DNA of 64,000 bases from JBQTIU01 sp052387815 (GCA_052387815.1 JBQTIU010000032.1:1-64000), one strand, 5' to 3'. Numbered from the stretch's first letter, positions 35,499 through 45,282 are shown. The notes: a model not told the origin generated them from the sequence alone. Made by a program: numbers and translations.

Positions 35499-37316
35499 TC
35501 AATCGCCGACCGCGCGCGGATCGGCATAGCCGGGGTAGGGCCAGGACCCGACCCGGCGCCAAGCGGGCCCTGCGCGGGCCAGCAGATACGAAGCGCCGGG
35601 CGCCATCGCCACGCCGAAGGCGCGCTCGATGGGCGGCGCCGGCACATGGACCCAGACATGGGTGGGGGATCCGCCGACCGCCGCGCGGATGGCCGCGGGA
35701 TCGCCGAAATCGATGCCCGCGATGCGCCGCACGCCGGCCGTCCGCCCGACTTCATAGCGCATCACGATCGCCGATTTGCCGTTATCCGCCGTATCGACGA
35801 CGGCAAGCCGGGCGCCGGGTTCGAGCCGGCCGGCCAGTTCGCCGCCGACCGTGCGCACATAGCGCGTCACCGGGTTGAGGTCGAAGCGAATCTTGTGAGC
35901 GAGCGCCACGGGCAGGGCAAGCGCGAGCGCCACCGCCAGCGCGCCGGCCAGCCGGGGGGCGCGCACGCGCCGGCAAAGCGCTCCGGCGCCGAGCGCGGCA
36001 AAGGCGAGGGCCACCCCACCGAGCTGCGTGTTGTAGCGCCAATACGAGGCGACCCTCAGCGCTTCGCCGCGATCGAAGGCGCCGAGATAGGTGGCGAACA
36101 GAAACGCGTTGAAGCCCACGAACAAGGTGGCGACCAGGATCGCCAGGCGGTCGAGCGGGGAGCGCTCGGCGTTGGCGAGCGCCCGCACGGCGAAGCCCAC
36201 GGCCACCAGCATGAGAGCGAAATAGCCGCCCTTGCGAGCCGCCACGCCGGCCATGCGCGCCAGGATCGCCCCGGCATCATCCCAATACCATTGCGAGAGC
36301 GGCCGAAAGGCGAACTCGGCGCCGGCGAGATGGGCGTGGACGTGGAGGCGCCAGAGGACATAGACCGCCAGGCCGGGCACGAGTAGCCCGGGCGAAAGGC
36401 GGAACAGCGCGCCGAGCGGCCGGGACGGCGCCGTCCAGGCAGCGGCGAACAGACCGGCGAGGAGCAGCACGGCGAGGACGACATTGGTCTGCTTGAGGTT
36501 GACGAGCACGGCGAGCGCCAGGCCGGCGGCGAGCGCGTGGCCTTGCTCGCGCTCGACCGCCGCTAGCCCTTCGAGCATCCGCCACAGCGCGACGGCGGCG
36601 ATGGCGAGGACCACCGCCGTCGTCCAGTCGGCATAAGCGGTGAACGCGAGCTTGGGCACGAAGGCCGGATTGAGGAGCGTTGCCCCGAGGAAGCCGATCG
36701 CCAACAGGCCCCAGGATGGCGCGCCGTCCCGCCCGGCGCCCAGGCGCAGCTGACGCGCCACCATCAGGGCGAGCGCGAGAACCAGCAGCGTGTTCCACAG
36801 GATGACGGCGTTCTCGACGAAGGCGCCCGCAATTCGGCTGGCGAAATACCCGACCATCGGCAGGCCGTAAGGATAGGCCGCGAAATCGGTCGGCGAGGAG
36901 GGCAGACCCAGCCGCGGCACGCTGTCATGGTCGAAGAGGTAGCGCTGGTTGATCAGCCAGTGCGCGAACTCGTCCCATTGCGAGGCCGACATCGCCGCGG
37001 CGACGAAAAGAACCGGCAGGCCGAGCACGAGCATCCGGCCGGCCGCCGGGTCGAGGTCGCGCCGGCGGAAGGCCCACAGCGCGCCCACGGCGCCGCCGGC
37101 CAGCGCCGCCGCCGGGAGATAGGCGAAGGTGAGCGCGACGAGCCCGAACGCCGCCAGCGCCAGGCAGGCAAGCCCCCAGCCGGCGAGCAGCCGCAATTCG
37201 AACGGCTCGGCGCGGCCAACCAGCGACCCCAGGCCGACGAACGCCACCGCCACCAGCAGCACCGAGGCGAGGCCCAAGAGATCGGCGAGGCCGGGAAGCC
37301 AGGCGTGGACGGACAT
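35499..37316 (-). CDS. Polytopic membrane protein, GT-C glycosyltransferase-like
   Basis: This 605-residue protein has about a dozen membrane helices. An early periplasmic loop contains SQWDEFAHWLINQRYLFDHD, an acidic DE arrangement resembling the catalytic loop of lipid-linked-sugar (GT-C) glycosyltransferases. A soluble C-terminal part of about 150 residues follows the last helix. It would transfer a sugar from a polyprenyl-phosphate donor at the periplasmic face. It is five bases from the methyltransferase gene upstream, suggesting a two-gene unit. Confidence 0.6.
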   Translation of the reverse strand: MSVHAWLPGLADLLGLASVLLVAVAFVGLGSLVGRAEPFELRLLAGWGLACLALAAFGLVALTFAYLPAAALAGGAVGALWAFRRRDLDPAAGRMLVLGLPVLFVAAAMSASQWDEFAHWLINQRYLFDHDSVPRLGLPSSPTDFAAYPYGLPMVGYFASRIAGAFVENAVILWNTLLVLALALMVARQLRLGAGRDGAPSWGLLAIGFLGATLLNPAFVPKLAFTAYADWTTAVVLAIAAVALWRMLEGLAAVEREQGHALAAGLALAVLVNLKQTNVVLAVLLLAGLFAAAWTAPSRPLGALFRLSPGLLVPGLAVYVLWRLHVHAHLAGAEFAFRPLSQWYWDDAGAILARMAGVAARKGGYFALMLVAVGFAVRALANAERSPLDRLAILVATLFVGFNAFLFATYLGAFDRGEALRVASYWRYNTQLGGVALAFAALGAGALCRRVRAPRLAGALAVALALALPVALAHKIRFDLNPVTRYVRTVGGELAGRLEPGARLAVVDTADNGKSAIVMRYEVGRTAGVRRIAGIDFGDPAAIRAAVGGSPTHVWVHVPAPPIERAFGVAMAPGASYLLARAGPAWRRVGSWPYPGYADPRAVGD

Positions 37317-37321
37317 CAGGC

Positions 37322-37996
37322 TTATCGCTCGGCGACGACCAGCAGGTTCTTGCCGAACAGGCGTCCCACCAGGCGGTCCAAGACCCGGCTCGAGGGAAAG
37401 ACCAGCCGGTCATAAAGCCGCAAACCCCTGGGGCTCAGGCGCCCGGTGCCGGGATCGATGGCCTTGAACAGCAGGGCGGCGAAGAATCCCAGGCTGTCGG
37501 CGTACCGCCACCTTCGCACCTCGAGGCCCGCCGCCTCGACGAGCGACAGCAGCGTGCGCGCGCTGTAGCGCCGCCGATGGCCCTGGTTGCGATCGAACGA
37601 GGAGTAGAGCACCTGGAAGGCCGGCACGTAGAGCACCAGCCGGCCGCCCGGCGACAGCACCCGGCGAATTTCCTTGAGCGCGCCCAAATCGTCCTCGATG
37701 TGCTCGAGAACGTTGAGGCTATAGACGGCCGCCACGCTGCCCGCGGCCAGTGCGCCGAGATCGGGATGGACCTCGAACCCGTCCTCGCCGAGGCGGCGCG
37801 CCATGTCGAGATCGGGCTCGACGCACATCACGCGTACCCCGCGCTCGCGCAAGGATCGGGCGAAGGTGCCGATCCCGGCGCCGAAATCGACCGCCTGGTC
37901 GCGAAGGAAGCCGCGCACCAGGTCGAGGAGCCAGGCGTTGTAGTTCCGGGCCTCCGCCATGGTCTTGAGAATGTCGGCCATCGTGTCGTCTGGCAT
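37322..37996 (-). CDS. Class I SAM-dependent methyltransferase
   Basis: This 224-residue methyltransferase has SAM motif I VDFGAGIGTFARSL, acidic motif MCVEPD and the post-motif SLNVLEHIEDD, in the Methyltransf_11/UbiE-like arrangement. GGRLVLYVPAFQVLYSSFDR and RRYSARTLLSLVEAAG follow, as in sugar or polyprenol-linked methyltransferases. The ATG at 37996 has GAGGG upstream; 37981 is possible. It precedes the GT-C-like gene on the same strand and probably acts on the same glycan or lipid. Confidence 0.8.
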   Translation of the reverse strand: MPDDTMADILKTMAEARNYNAWLLDLVRGFLRDQAVDFGAGIGTFARSLRERGVRVMCVEPDLDMARRLGEDGFEVHPDLGALAAGSVAAVYSLNVLEHIEDDLGALKEIRRVLSPGGRLVLYVPAFQVLYSSFDRNQGHRRRYSARTLLSLVEAAGLEVRRWRYADSLGFFAALLFKAIDPGTGRLSPRGLRLYDRLVFPSSRVLDRLVGRLFGKNLLVVAER

Positions 37997-38089
37997 CGAC
38001 GCCCTCACCCGACGCGAGCCCCGCCCTTGTGTCGGCGAAGACATCCGGCGAAGATGAGCCGATCGCGGGTCGCGCGGGACCGAGAGGCC

Positions 38090-38227
38090 ATGAAGTTCGC
38101 CGAGGGAATTGCAGAGAGCGGGCGACGAGCGGTGCTGGAAGGGTTGGCGTGGCTGTGGGTCGTCGCGGTCATGATCGCCTATTTATATCAGTTCAAGCCG
38201 ATCTTCGAGATACTCGTCGCTAGATGA
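38090..38227 (+). CDS. Small single-pass membrane protein (45 residues)
   Basis: MKFAEGIAESGRRAVLEGLA is followed by one hydrophobic helix WLWVVAVMIAYLYQF and a short tail ending ILVAR. A GAGAGG-like ribosome site precedes the ATG. The TGA stop overlaps the ATG of the following GT-C-like gene by two bases (ATGA arrangement shifted), so it is probably translated and coupled. No family recognised. It may be a small subunit or stabiliser of the membrane glycosyltransferase. Confidence 0.6.
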   Translation: MKFAEGIAESGRRAVLEGLAWLWVVAVMIAYLYQFKPIFEILVAR

Positions 38228-40119
38228 TCGCCGTTTCCGCGGTCGTTCTCCAGGTCCTCTCCTGTCTCGGATTGGGCGCCGCAGCGCTCCGCATCGCGGG
38301 CGTGCTCGGGCAACTGGCGCCCAGCGAGCGGCTCGCCTGGTCCTTCGCCCTTGGCCTCGGGTGCCTCGGATGGCTGGTCTTCTTCGCTGGCATCCTCGGC
38401 GCGTTCCAGGCGCCGGCCCTGGTCGCGATCCTGGCGGCGTCCGCGCTCGGCATCTTCATCCTGCGCCTTCCGGGTTGGCCGGCTGCGGCCGCGCCAGGTC
38501 CACTCGGCTTGGCGGTTTTCGGCGTCCTCGGCGTGAGCGCCGCCATGGATCTCCTGGAAGCGCTGGCGCCCGCCGCCGACGCCGATACGATGGCCTATCA
38601 CTACGACCTGCCGCGCCGCTTCCTGGAAGCGGGCCGCATCATTTTCGTCCCGCGCGCCTTCGACGGCGCCGCGCCGCTGCTCGTCCAGATGACCCATGTC
38701 CCGGTCCTCGCGCTCGGCGGCGGGCGGGCCGCCAACCTGTGGACCATGGCGAGCGGATTTGCCGCCGCGTTCCTTCTTTACGCGGTCAGCCGGCGCTATT
38801 TGTCGCCCCTGTGGTCGGCGGTCCTCGCCTTGATCTTCCTCACCAGCCCGGCGGTGGTCTACGGCGCCGGCACGGGCCAAGTGGAGGTGCGCCTCGCGTT
38901 GTTCGCCGTGGTCGCCGCCTTCGCCGCCGGCGAGGCCCTGGCGCGCGGGGCGTCCGGCTTCGCGGTCGTGGCCGGCCTTGCCGCCGGGTTCTATATGGGC
39001 GGGAAATTCTTCGGCCTGCTGTTCGCCGCCGCGGTCGGGCTGGTGTTGCTGTGGGGGCGCGGATGGCTGGCGCGCGGCGCGGTCTTCGCGGCCGCCGCGT
39101 TGGCGGCCGGCAGCCAATGGTACCTGTGGAACTGGCTCCACACCGGCGACCCGCTCTTCCCGGTGCTGTACGGCATCCTCCCCTACGGCGACGCTGCCCT
39201 CTGGGATGCGGCGCACCACCGCCTATCCCGCGAGCTCGATATGGGCGGCGACCGGGTCGTGCCGACCGATCTATTTTGGTTTCTCGCCTATCCGTTCGCC
39301 GCCACGCTGTGGAGCCCCGACGGCTTCGAGTCCCTTCGGACCGGCCTCGGCCCCTACCTGCTGTTGCTTGCCCCGCTTGCCCTCGGGGGCTCATGGCTGT
39401 TGCGGCGGGAGTTGCGCAAGGGGCCGTTGGCGGCTTCGTGCCTGATCGTCGTGCTGTTCTATGCGATCTGGTTTTTCTCGGGGACGGCGCAGCGCGTTCG
39501 CCATTTGCTTCCGGTCTATCCCTTGGCGCTCCTTCTCGCCAGCGTCGCGGCCGCGCGTTTGTGCGAGCGCATCGACCTCAAGCGCCCGCTTATCGCCGCC
39601 GTCGTGCTCACGGTCCTGATTCAGATCGGCGGCCAAGGGCTGTTCACGGTCAAATTTGCCCGTTACGTCTTTGGGCTCGAGGACCGCGAAGCGTTCCTCG
39701 AGGCGAATGTCTCGCGCTATGCGGCGGCGAAATGGGTCAACGCCAACCTCGAGCCCGGCGCGGTGGTCATGAGCCAGTTTCGCGACCTGAACTACTTGAT
39801 CAAGCCGACGGTATTCTTTGCCCATCCGACCAATCAGTCGCTGGTCGACGTCCTGCCCGGCGCCGACGATCCCCAGCGCTTCCTGCGCCAGGTGCGGGAG
39901 CGGGGGATCACCCACGCGATCGGCGAACGCGGCGCGGGCGCCGATGAGGCGAGGGCCGGCTATCAAGGTTTGTTGAACGCGACCCAACGGCACGGCTGCT
40001 TCAAGGAACTGGTGGCGATCCCCGCGCGCGCGCGCGTGTCGCGGACTCTGCCCGCCCTGGGAGAAACCGAAAGCGTGCTCGCCATCCTTTCGCGCACCGA
40101 CGACACTTGCCCCTGGTGA
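38224..40119 (+). CDS. Polytopic membrane protein, GT-C glycosyltransferase-like
   Basis: This 631-residue protein has about twelve membrane segments. An early loop contains APAADADTMAYHYDLPRRFLEAGRI, and the acidic pair near the first helix pair is reminiscent of ArnT/PMT-type (GT-C) sugar transferases. A C-terminal soluble domain of about 130 residues follows (SRYAAAKWVNANLEPGAVVMS), as in that superfamily. It overlaps the tiny membrane protein before it. The GTAGGGGCGGGT hairpin repeat follows 40 bases after the stop, before a convergent glycosyltransferase. Confidence 0.65.
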   Translation: MIAVSAVVLQVLSCLGLGAAALRIAGVLGQLAPSERLAWSFALGLGCLGWLVFFAGILGAFQAPALVAILAASALGIFILRLPGWPAAAAPGPLGLAVFGVLGVSAAMDLLEALAPAADADTMAYHYDLPRRFLEAGRIIFVPRAFDGAAPLLVQMTHVPVLALGGGRAANLWTMASGFAAAFLLYAVSRRYLSPLWSAVLALIFLTSPAVVYGAGTGQVEVRLALFAVVAAFAAGEALARGASGFAVVAGLAAGFYMGGKFFGLLFAAAVGLVLLWGRGWLARGAVFAAAALAAGSQWYLWNWLHTGDPLFPVLYGILPYGDAALWDAAHHRLSRELDMGGDRVVPTDLFWFLAYPFAATLWSPDGFESLRTGLGPYLLLLAPLALGGSWLLRRELRKGPLAASCLIVVLFYAIWFFSGTAQRVRHLLPVYPLALLLASVAAARLCERIDLKRPLIAAVVLTVLIQIGGQGLFTVKFARYVFGLEDREAFLEANVSRYAAAKWVNANLEPGAVVMSQFRDLNYLIKPTVFFAHPTNQSLVDVLPGADDPQRFLRQVRERGITHAIGERGAGADEARAGYQGLLNATQRHGCFKELVAIPARARVSRTLPALGETESVLAILSRTDDTCPW

Positions 40120-40158
40120 CCGCGTCCGCCGCACACCGGTGGCGAATTCGCGCGAAAC

Positions 40159-40209
40159 GTAGGGGCGGGTCTTGAGACCCGCCCGGGCAGGTTTGAAACC
40201 CGCCCCTAC
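40159..40209. repeat. Dispersed GTAGGGGCGGGT double-hairpin repeat, copy 3
   Basis: GTAGGGGCGGGTC / GACCCGCCC and GGTTTGAAACCCGCCCCTAC form two hairpins that begin with GTAGGGGC and end with the complementary GCCCCTAC. The right edge gives the TAG stop of the minus-strand glycosyltransferase, exactly as copy 1 does for the quinone oxidoreductase. It lies between convergent genes and may act as a two-way terminator. Confidence 0.85.
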
Positions 40210-41387
40210 TTCCGGCGCAGGCCGAGGATGCTCACGAACAGGCTGGCGAGGATGGTCTGGAAGCCGAGCACCGTCAGCGTCACGCCGGGGATCACGAAGC
40301 GCATGGTGTGCGGATAGCTCAAGGGGCCGAAATTCACCTGCACCCATTGATAGGCGGCGGAGCCCAAGAGCCATAGCCCAACGAGCGTCGCCAGCGCCCC
40401 CAGGACGAGCCCGCGCTCGAGGGTGAAGAACTTGTACCAGCGCATCAGCGCTTGGTCCTCGGGCAGCAAACCTTCCCCGACCGCGAACAGCTTGGTGAAC
40501 ACCGAGACCAGGAGCGTCTGGTAGCCGAGGAAGATGAACATGCTGGAGACGAGCAGCGTGTGCGCGTCGATGACCGCGCCATACACCTGGTGGGCCGGCA
40601 GGGCCAGGCCGTAGCCGGCCAGCCCCATGAGGACGAGCAGGGCTCCCGGCACCACGAACAGCCAGCGCGGGCTGTAAAGCATGAAGAACCTGAGCGTCCG
40701 CCAGCCGTCCCGGAAGGTCCGTAAATGGGGGCCGTGTATTTGGCGGCCATCGGGGTGGAGCGTGACCGGCACCTCGGCGATCCTGGCGCCATGGAGGCTG
40801 CTCTTGATGATCATCTCGGTGGCGAATTCCATGCCGGTGCAGCGCTGGCCCAGGCGTATGAACAGCTCCTTCGAAAAGCCGCGCAGCCCGCAATAGACAT
40901 CGTTGACCGGGGCGCGGAACATGGTGCGGGCCATCAACGAGAACATCGGGTTGCCCCACACCCGATGCAACCACGGCATCGCCCCCGGCAGGATCCGCCC
41001 GCCGCCGGACGGCAGGCGGCAGCCCTGCACCAGCTCGTAGCCTTGGCGCAGCTTGTCGACGAATTTCGGGATTTCGGAAAAGTCGTAGCTGTCGTCGGCA
41101 TCGCCCATGATGATGAACCGGCCCCTGGCGGCGGCGATCCCGCTCATCAGCGCGTTCCCGTATCCCCGTTCCGCGACCTCGACGACCCGCGCGCCCGCGC
41201 TTGCGGCGGCTTCGCGCGAGCCGTCGGTGCTGCCGTTGTCGGCGACGATGACCTCGCCCCGGATGTCGTGGTCGGCGAGCGCGTTGCGGGCCTTGGCGAC
41301 GCAGGTCGCGACCGTGTCGATCTCGTTGAGACACGGCATGACGACGGATAGTTCGAGCGGGTCGGCGTCGTTCGGTCGGGTCAGCAC
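40206..41387 (-). CDS. Family 2 glycosyltransferase, dolichol-phosphate-sugar synthase type
   Basis: This 393-residue protein has a GT-A domain with LSVVMPCLNEIDTV, the nucleotide-binding VADNGSTDGS and the metal motif GDADDSYDF. GCRLPSGGGRI and VNDVYCGLRGFSK then lead into four C-terminal membrane helices (from about 245). The design is that of DPM1/GtrB-like enzymes making polyprenyl-phosphate sugars. Start is a GTG at 41387, about 50 bases after the SGNH gene end. Probably supplies the donor for the GT-C-like proteins nearby. Confidence 0.85.
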   Translation of the reverse strand: MLTRPNDADPLELSVVMPCLNEIDTVATCVAKARNALADHDIRGEVIVADNGSTDGSREAAASAGARVVEVAERGYGNALMSGIAAARGRFIIMGDADDSYDFSEIPKFVDKLRQGYELVQGCRLPSGGGRILPGAMPWLHRVWGNPMFSLMARTMFRAPVNDVYCGLRGFSKELFIRLGQRCTGMEFATEMIIKSSLHGARIAEVPVTLHPDGRQIHGPHLRTFRDGWRTLRFFMLYSPRWLFVVPGALLVLMGLAGYGLALPAHQVYGAVIDAHTLLVSSMFIFLGYQTLLVSVFTKLFAVGEGLLPEDQALMRWYKFFTLERGLVLGALATLVGLWLLGSAAYQWVQVNFGPLSYPHTMRFVIPGVTLTVLGFQTILASLFVSILGLRRK

Positions 41388-41436
41388 GGCCGTCTCTTGC
41401 CCAGTCGGCTGGGGATTTGCAAGGCGAACCGGCGCC

Positions 41437-42492
41437 TTACGGCAAGCCAGCGAGCCAGCGCAAGGCCGCCTCGGCCGCCAGGCGATGGCCGAGCGGCGAC
41501 CAGTGGCCGTCGTGGCGGAAATGCGTCGGCGCGAACCCCGCCGCCTTGAAGCCGTCGACGGGGTCAATGGCTGTCACCCCGCGCCGAGCGAGCGCCGCCG
41601 CCATGGCCTCGCGCAGACGGCGATGGTAGAGGCTGCCGTCCTTGAGCTCGAAGCGGGTCGGCGCGATCAGCACCGCGAACGGTGTACCCGGCAGCAGCGG
41701 CACGGCGAAGCGCGCGACCTCGTCGGCCGTGCTGTCGACCACCTGGGCCAGCGCCTCGGCCGGCAGCTCGGCCTCGGCACTCACGTGCGCGCGCTTGACC
41801 ACACCTAGGCCGATCAGCGCCTCCACAACGAAAGGAGCGCGCTTGATGGCGACGGCGACAAAGTTGTAGAGCGCCGAACGCTCGGTCAGGTACAGCTTGA
41901 CCTCGTGCAGATTCCCGGGAACGGCCGCGTCGGCAGGCAGCGGCGCGGTGGCGGCGGCCGCCGCCTCGGCCCGGCAGTCGTAGATCCTGAGGTCGTTCTC
42001 GAGCACCAGTTCCATGATGACCGCGCGCGGCCTCACGCCCTCCGGCATGCGGGCGTAAAGGCTATTGAACCCGCACACGTCGGCGCCGGGGCTGGCGACG
42101 TTGTAGGTCGGCCGGCCGCTGAGGCGCGCGATCGCGGCCGGGAAATGCTCGTCCGCCTCGACGCCCCAGCCGAAGGCCATCGAAGCGCCGATCACCCAGA
42201 CCCGGCCGTCGGCCGCCTCGGGCGGGGCGGCCTCGCGCCAACCCGCTTCGTTGATCCGGATGTGGGCGCGGAAATCGCCGTTGTTCTGGGCGAACCAACC
42301 GTCGAAACCAGGTACCCCGATCATGACCGGAACCTGGCCAGGCACCGCGACCGTGCGGATGAACCGCGCGCTGCTGAACTCGCGCCAGTGCGGCATGGCG
42401 ACGCGCACCGCCGCCTCCGCCAGGCCGACGGCGAGAACCGTGCCGAGGACGAGCGCTGCGAGCGCCGCCCAGGGGTTGAGCCTAGGGGGCAT
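41437..42492 (-). CDS. SGNH/GDSL-like hydrolase with N-terminal membrane anchor
   Basis: This 351-residue protein has an N-terminal helix (about 8-28). An SGNH fold follows: nucleophile block VIGASMAFGWGV, and the Asp-His block FRHDGHWSPLGHRLA near the C terminus. AlgX/AlgJ-like acetyl-transfer or esterase proteins of polysaccharide clusters have the same layout. It would act on the exported glycan in the periplasm. Start overlaps the methyltransferase stop by eleven bases. Confidence 0.78.
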   Translation of the reverse strand: MPPRLNPWAALAALVLGTVLAVGLAEAAVRVAMPHWREFSSARFIRTVAVPGQVPVMIGVPGFDGWFAQNNGDFRAHIRINEAGWREAAPPEAADGRVWVIGASMAFGWGVEADEHFPAAIARLSGRPTYNVASPGADVCGFNSLYARMPEGVRPRAVIMELVLENDLRIYDCRAEAAAAATAPLPADAAVPGNLHEVKLYLTERSALYNFVAVAIKRAPFVVEALIGLGVVKRAHVSAEAELPAEALAQVVDSTADEVARFAVPLLPGTPFAVLIAPTRFELKDGSLYHRRLREAMAAALARRGVTAIDPVDGFKAAGFAPTHFRHDGHWSPLGHRLAAEAALRWLAGLP

Positions 42493-43495
42493 GCGTGGCG
42501 CGGCGGCGGCCGATCATGTCGAACAACGCGCCTTCGCGCGCGATCGTCGCCAGCCAGCCGAGCTGGGTGACGATGCGCTGAAAGGGCGTGCCCGGGTCGG
42601 TCGGCGCGAAGAGATGCTCGGCGCCCTCGCCCGCGCTGCCGAGGATCGGCGGCGAGCAGTTGAGGTACTCGATCCCGTTCTCCTTGAACCAGCCGAGCAC
42701 CTCGTCGATCGAGTGCCAGGTCTCGCGCGGGTTGTAGTATTGGTCCTTGATCCAGATCTCGGCCTTGCGCGGGTCGCGGATCCGCGACCGCACCACGTAG
42801 TCGATGCGCGGGCCGAAGACACCGATGAGCCTCGCGCGCACCCAGGTCGGGATGCGAGCATAGCGGTTGTATAGCCCGACCATGACGAGGCCCCCGGGTT
42901 TCACCTTGCGGGCGATCGCCGCGAAGGCGCGGCGGGCGTCGCGGGTGCTATGGAGGACCCCGTGCGAGATGACGACATCGAACGAGGCGTCCTTCACCGC
43001 GAGATCGAAGATGTTCATCTGCGCGAAGGCGGCGCGGGCGAGCTCGTTGCGGTGCTTGTGGTCGATGGCGAGCTTGAGGCTCGCGCGCGACATGTCGACC
43101 CCCAGCACCCAGTTGTGGTTGAGCTGCAGGAAATGCGACAACTGCCCCGTGCCGCAGCCGCATTCCAGCACCGTCTTGTTATGCCCGATCGCGGCGAGGA
43201 GGTCGGCCGAGAAGCGGTTGGCGAACCCCTTGCCGACGAGGTCGCCGAATTCCTCGACGCCGTCGTAATTGGGAAACGGGTTTTCCTCGTAGAACGCCCG
43301 CACGCGGTCCGTCACCTCGGCACCCCGACCGGTGTCGGGTACGAACAGCGACGGCACGCCGTCCACGAACGGGAAGGTCTCGCCGGTCGCGGGACAGACG
43401 AGGCCGTCGCCCGCGAGCTCGAGATCCGCCGCGTTGGCGTGTCCTGGCGCCTTGAGCGTGGCGAGGAGCCGCGGCGGGAACGGCGCCACGCTCAT
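42482..43495 (-). CDS. Methyltransferase with Trm112-like N-terminal domain
   Basis: This 337-residue protein has a zinc-ribbon-like Trm112 stretch LVCPATGETFPFVDGVPSLF (about 33-52, with most cysteine ligands lost), then YEENPFPNYDG. The SAM domain carries LECGCGTGQLSHFL, the acidic GVDMS and VVISHGVLHSTRDARRAF. The same fused architecture occurs beside carbamoyltransferases in glycan clusters. It overlaps the carbamoyltransferase stop by four bases (ATGA), so it is coupled. Confidence 0.8.
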   Translation of the reverse strand: MSVAPFPPRLLATLKAPGHANAADLELAGDGLVCPATGETFPFVDGVPSLFVPDTGRGAEVTDRVRAFYEENPFPNYDGVEEFGDLVGKGFANRFSADLLAAIGHNKTVLECGCGTGQLSHFLQLNHNWVLGVDMSRASLKLAIDHKHRNELARAAFAQMNIFDLAVKDASFDVVISHGVLHSTRDARRAFAAIARKVKPGGLVMVGLYNRYARIPTWVRARLIGVFGPRIDYVVRSRIRDPRKAEIWIKDQYYNPRETWHSIDEVLGWFKENGIEYLNCSPPILGSAGEGAEHLFAPTDPGTPFQRIVTQLGWLATIAREGALFDMIGRRRATHAP

Positions 43496-45282
43496 CCCTG
43501 GTCTTCCTTGCGCGCTACGAAGTTGCCGAGCACGAGCAGGTCGAGCTCGGTGGCCATGAAGCAACGCCAGGCGTCCTCGGGCGTGCACACGATCGGCTCG
43601 TCGCGGACGTTGAAGCTGGTGTTGACCAGCACGCCGCAGCCGGTCCGCTCCCGAAAGGCCTCGATCAGGCGATGGAAGCGCGGGTTGGTCTGGCGATGCA
43701 CCGTCTGGAGGCGCGCCGAGCCGTCGACGTGCGTGACCGCCGGGATGTCGCTGCGCGCCACGCCCAAACGCGCCAGGCCCTTGAGCGCCTCCTGCGCGGG
43801 CGTCAGCGCCAGGCGGCGCGAGGCGCCGACCGGGGCGACCAGCAGCATGTAGGGGCTGTCGAAGTCGAGGTCGAAATAGCGGGCGGCGTCCTCGCTGAGG
43901 ACGGCGGGCGCGAACGGCCGGAAGCCCTCGCGGTATTTGACCTTGAGGTTGATGAGGCGCTGCATGCCGGGGGAGCGGGGATCGCCGAGGATCGAGCGGT
44001 TGCCGAGCGCGCGCGGCCCGAACTCCATCCGTCCCTGGAACCAGCCGACCACCTTGCCCGCAGCCAGCGCCGCGGCCACCGCGGGGAATAGCTCGGCGTC
44101 CGAAAGCTCGCGAGTGACGGCACCAAAGCGGTCGAGTTCGGCGCGCATTTGGGCCGAGTCGTAGGCCGGCCCGAGATAGGCGCCCTGCATCAGATCGCCG
44201 CCGTTCTTGGACGGAGATGGGACGCCCGCCGCCTGGTCGATGGCCAGCGCGATGCCGAGCGCCCCGCCGGCATCGCCCGCCGCCGGCTGGATCCAAATCG
44301 CCTCGAACGGGCCTTCGCGCATCACGCGGCCGTTGGCGACGCAGTTGAGGGCGACACCACCGGCGAGGCATAAGTTGCGCTCGCCGGTCTCGGCGTGAAG
44401 CGTGCGCGCGAGGCGCAGCACGACCTCCTCGGTCACGTCCTGCACCGAGCGCGCCAGGTCCATGTACCGCTGGGTGAGCGGGGCCCCCGGCTGGCGCGGG
44501 GGTCCCCCGAACAGCCCATCGAAGCGCGCACTGGTCATGGTAAGGCCAGTGCAGTAATTGAAATACGCCATGTTCAGGCGGAACGACCCATCGGGCCTCA
44601 CGTCGAGCAAGTTGCCGTAGATCCGATCGACGAAGCTCGGCTCGCCGTACGGGGCCAGGCCCATCACCTTGTACTCGCCGTCATTCACCTTGAAGCCGAG
44701 ATGGTAGGTGAAGGCGGAGTAGAGCATGCCGAGCGAATGCGGGAAGCGGATCTCGCGGGTGAGCTCGATCGCTCGGCCGCGCGCTCGACCGAGCGAGGCC
44801 GTCGCCCACTCGCCCACGCCGTCCATCACCAGGATAGCGGCGGACTCGAACGGCGAGGGGTAGAACGCGCTCGCCGCGTGGGAATGGTGGTGATAGCCGA
44901 ACAGAAGCTTGGCGGGATCGACGGCGCCGCGGCCGAGCGCGCGAAGACCCTTGAGCAGCAGCTCTTTCTGCCGGATTTTCTCCTTGATCCACACCGGCAT
45001 GGAGCGGGCGAAGGAGGTAAGGCCCAAGGGCGCGAAGGCGAGATAGGTTTCGAGCAGCCGGTCGAAGGTCAAGAGCGGCTTGTCATAGAAGCCGATGCGA
45101 TCGACCCTCTCGAGGCCGATGCCGGCCTCGTCCAGGCAATAGGCGATGGCCGCGGCCGGAAAGCGCGCGTCGTTCTTGCGGCGGGAGAATCGCTCCTCCT
45201 GCGCCGCCGCGACGATCTCGCCGTCGCGCACGAGGGCCGCCGCGCTGTCGTGGTAGAACGCCGAAATGCCGAGCACGATCAA
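43492..45282 (-). CDS. Carbamoyltransferase, NodU/CmcH/TobZ family
   Basis: This 596-residue enzyme transfers a carbamoyl group from carbamoyl phosphate via carbamoyl-AMP to a sugar hydroxyl. The N-terminal Kae1-like domain carries ISAFYHDSAAALV and the metal site HHHSHAAS (131-138), with VMDGVGEWAT and CLAGGVALNCVANG. The C-terminal YrdC-like part has GRMEFGPRALGNRSILGDPR and REGFRPFAPAVL, the family hallmark. It is flanked by the DUF5989 and SxtJ genes, a trio repeatedly found together. It predicts a carbamoylated sugar in the product. Confidence 0.93.
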   Translation of the reverse strand: MIVLGISAFYHDSAAALVRDGEIVAAAQEERFSRRKNDARFPAAAIAYCLDEAGIGLERVDRIGFYDKPLLTFDRLLETYLAFAPLGLTSFARSMPVWIKEKIRQKELLLKGLRALGRGAVDPAKLLFGYHHHSHAASAFYPSPFESAAILVMDGVGEWATASLGRARGRAIELTREIRFPHSLGMLYSAFTYHLGFKVNDGEYKVMGLAPYGEPSFVDRIYGNLLDVRPDGSFRLNMAYFNYCTGLTMTSARFDGLFGGPPRQPGAPLTQRYMDLARSVQDVTEEVVLRLARTLHAETGERNLCLAGGVALNCVANGRVMREGPFEAIWIQPAAGDAGGALGIALAIDQAAGVPSPSKNGGDLMQGAYLGPAYDSAQMRAELDRFGAVTRELSDAELFPAVAAALAAGKVVGWFQGRMEFGPRALGNRSILGDPRSPGMQRLINLKVKYREGFRPFAPAVLSEDAARYFDLDFDSPYMLLVAPVGASRRLALTPAQEALKGLARLGVARSDIPAVTHVDGSARLQTVHRQTNPRFHRLIEAFRERTGCGVLVNTSFNVRDEPIVCTPEDAWRCFMATELDLLVLGNFVARKEDQG

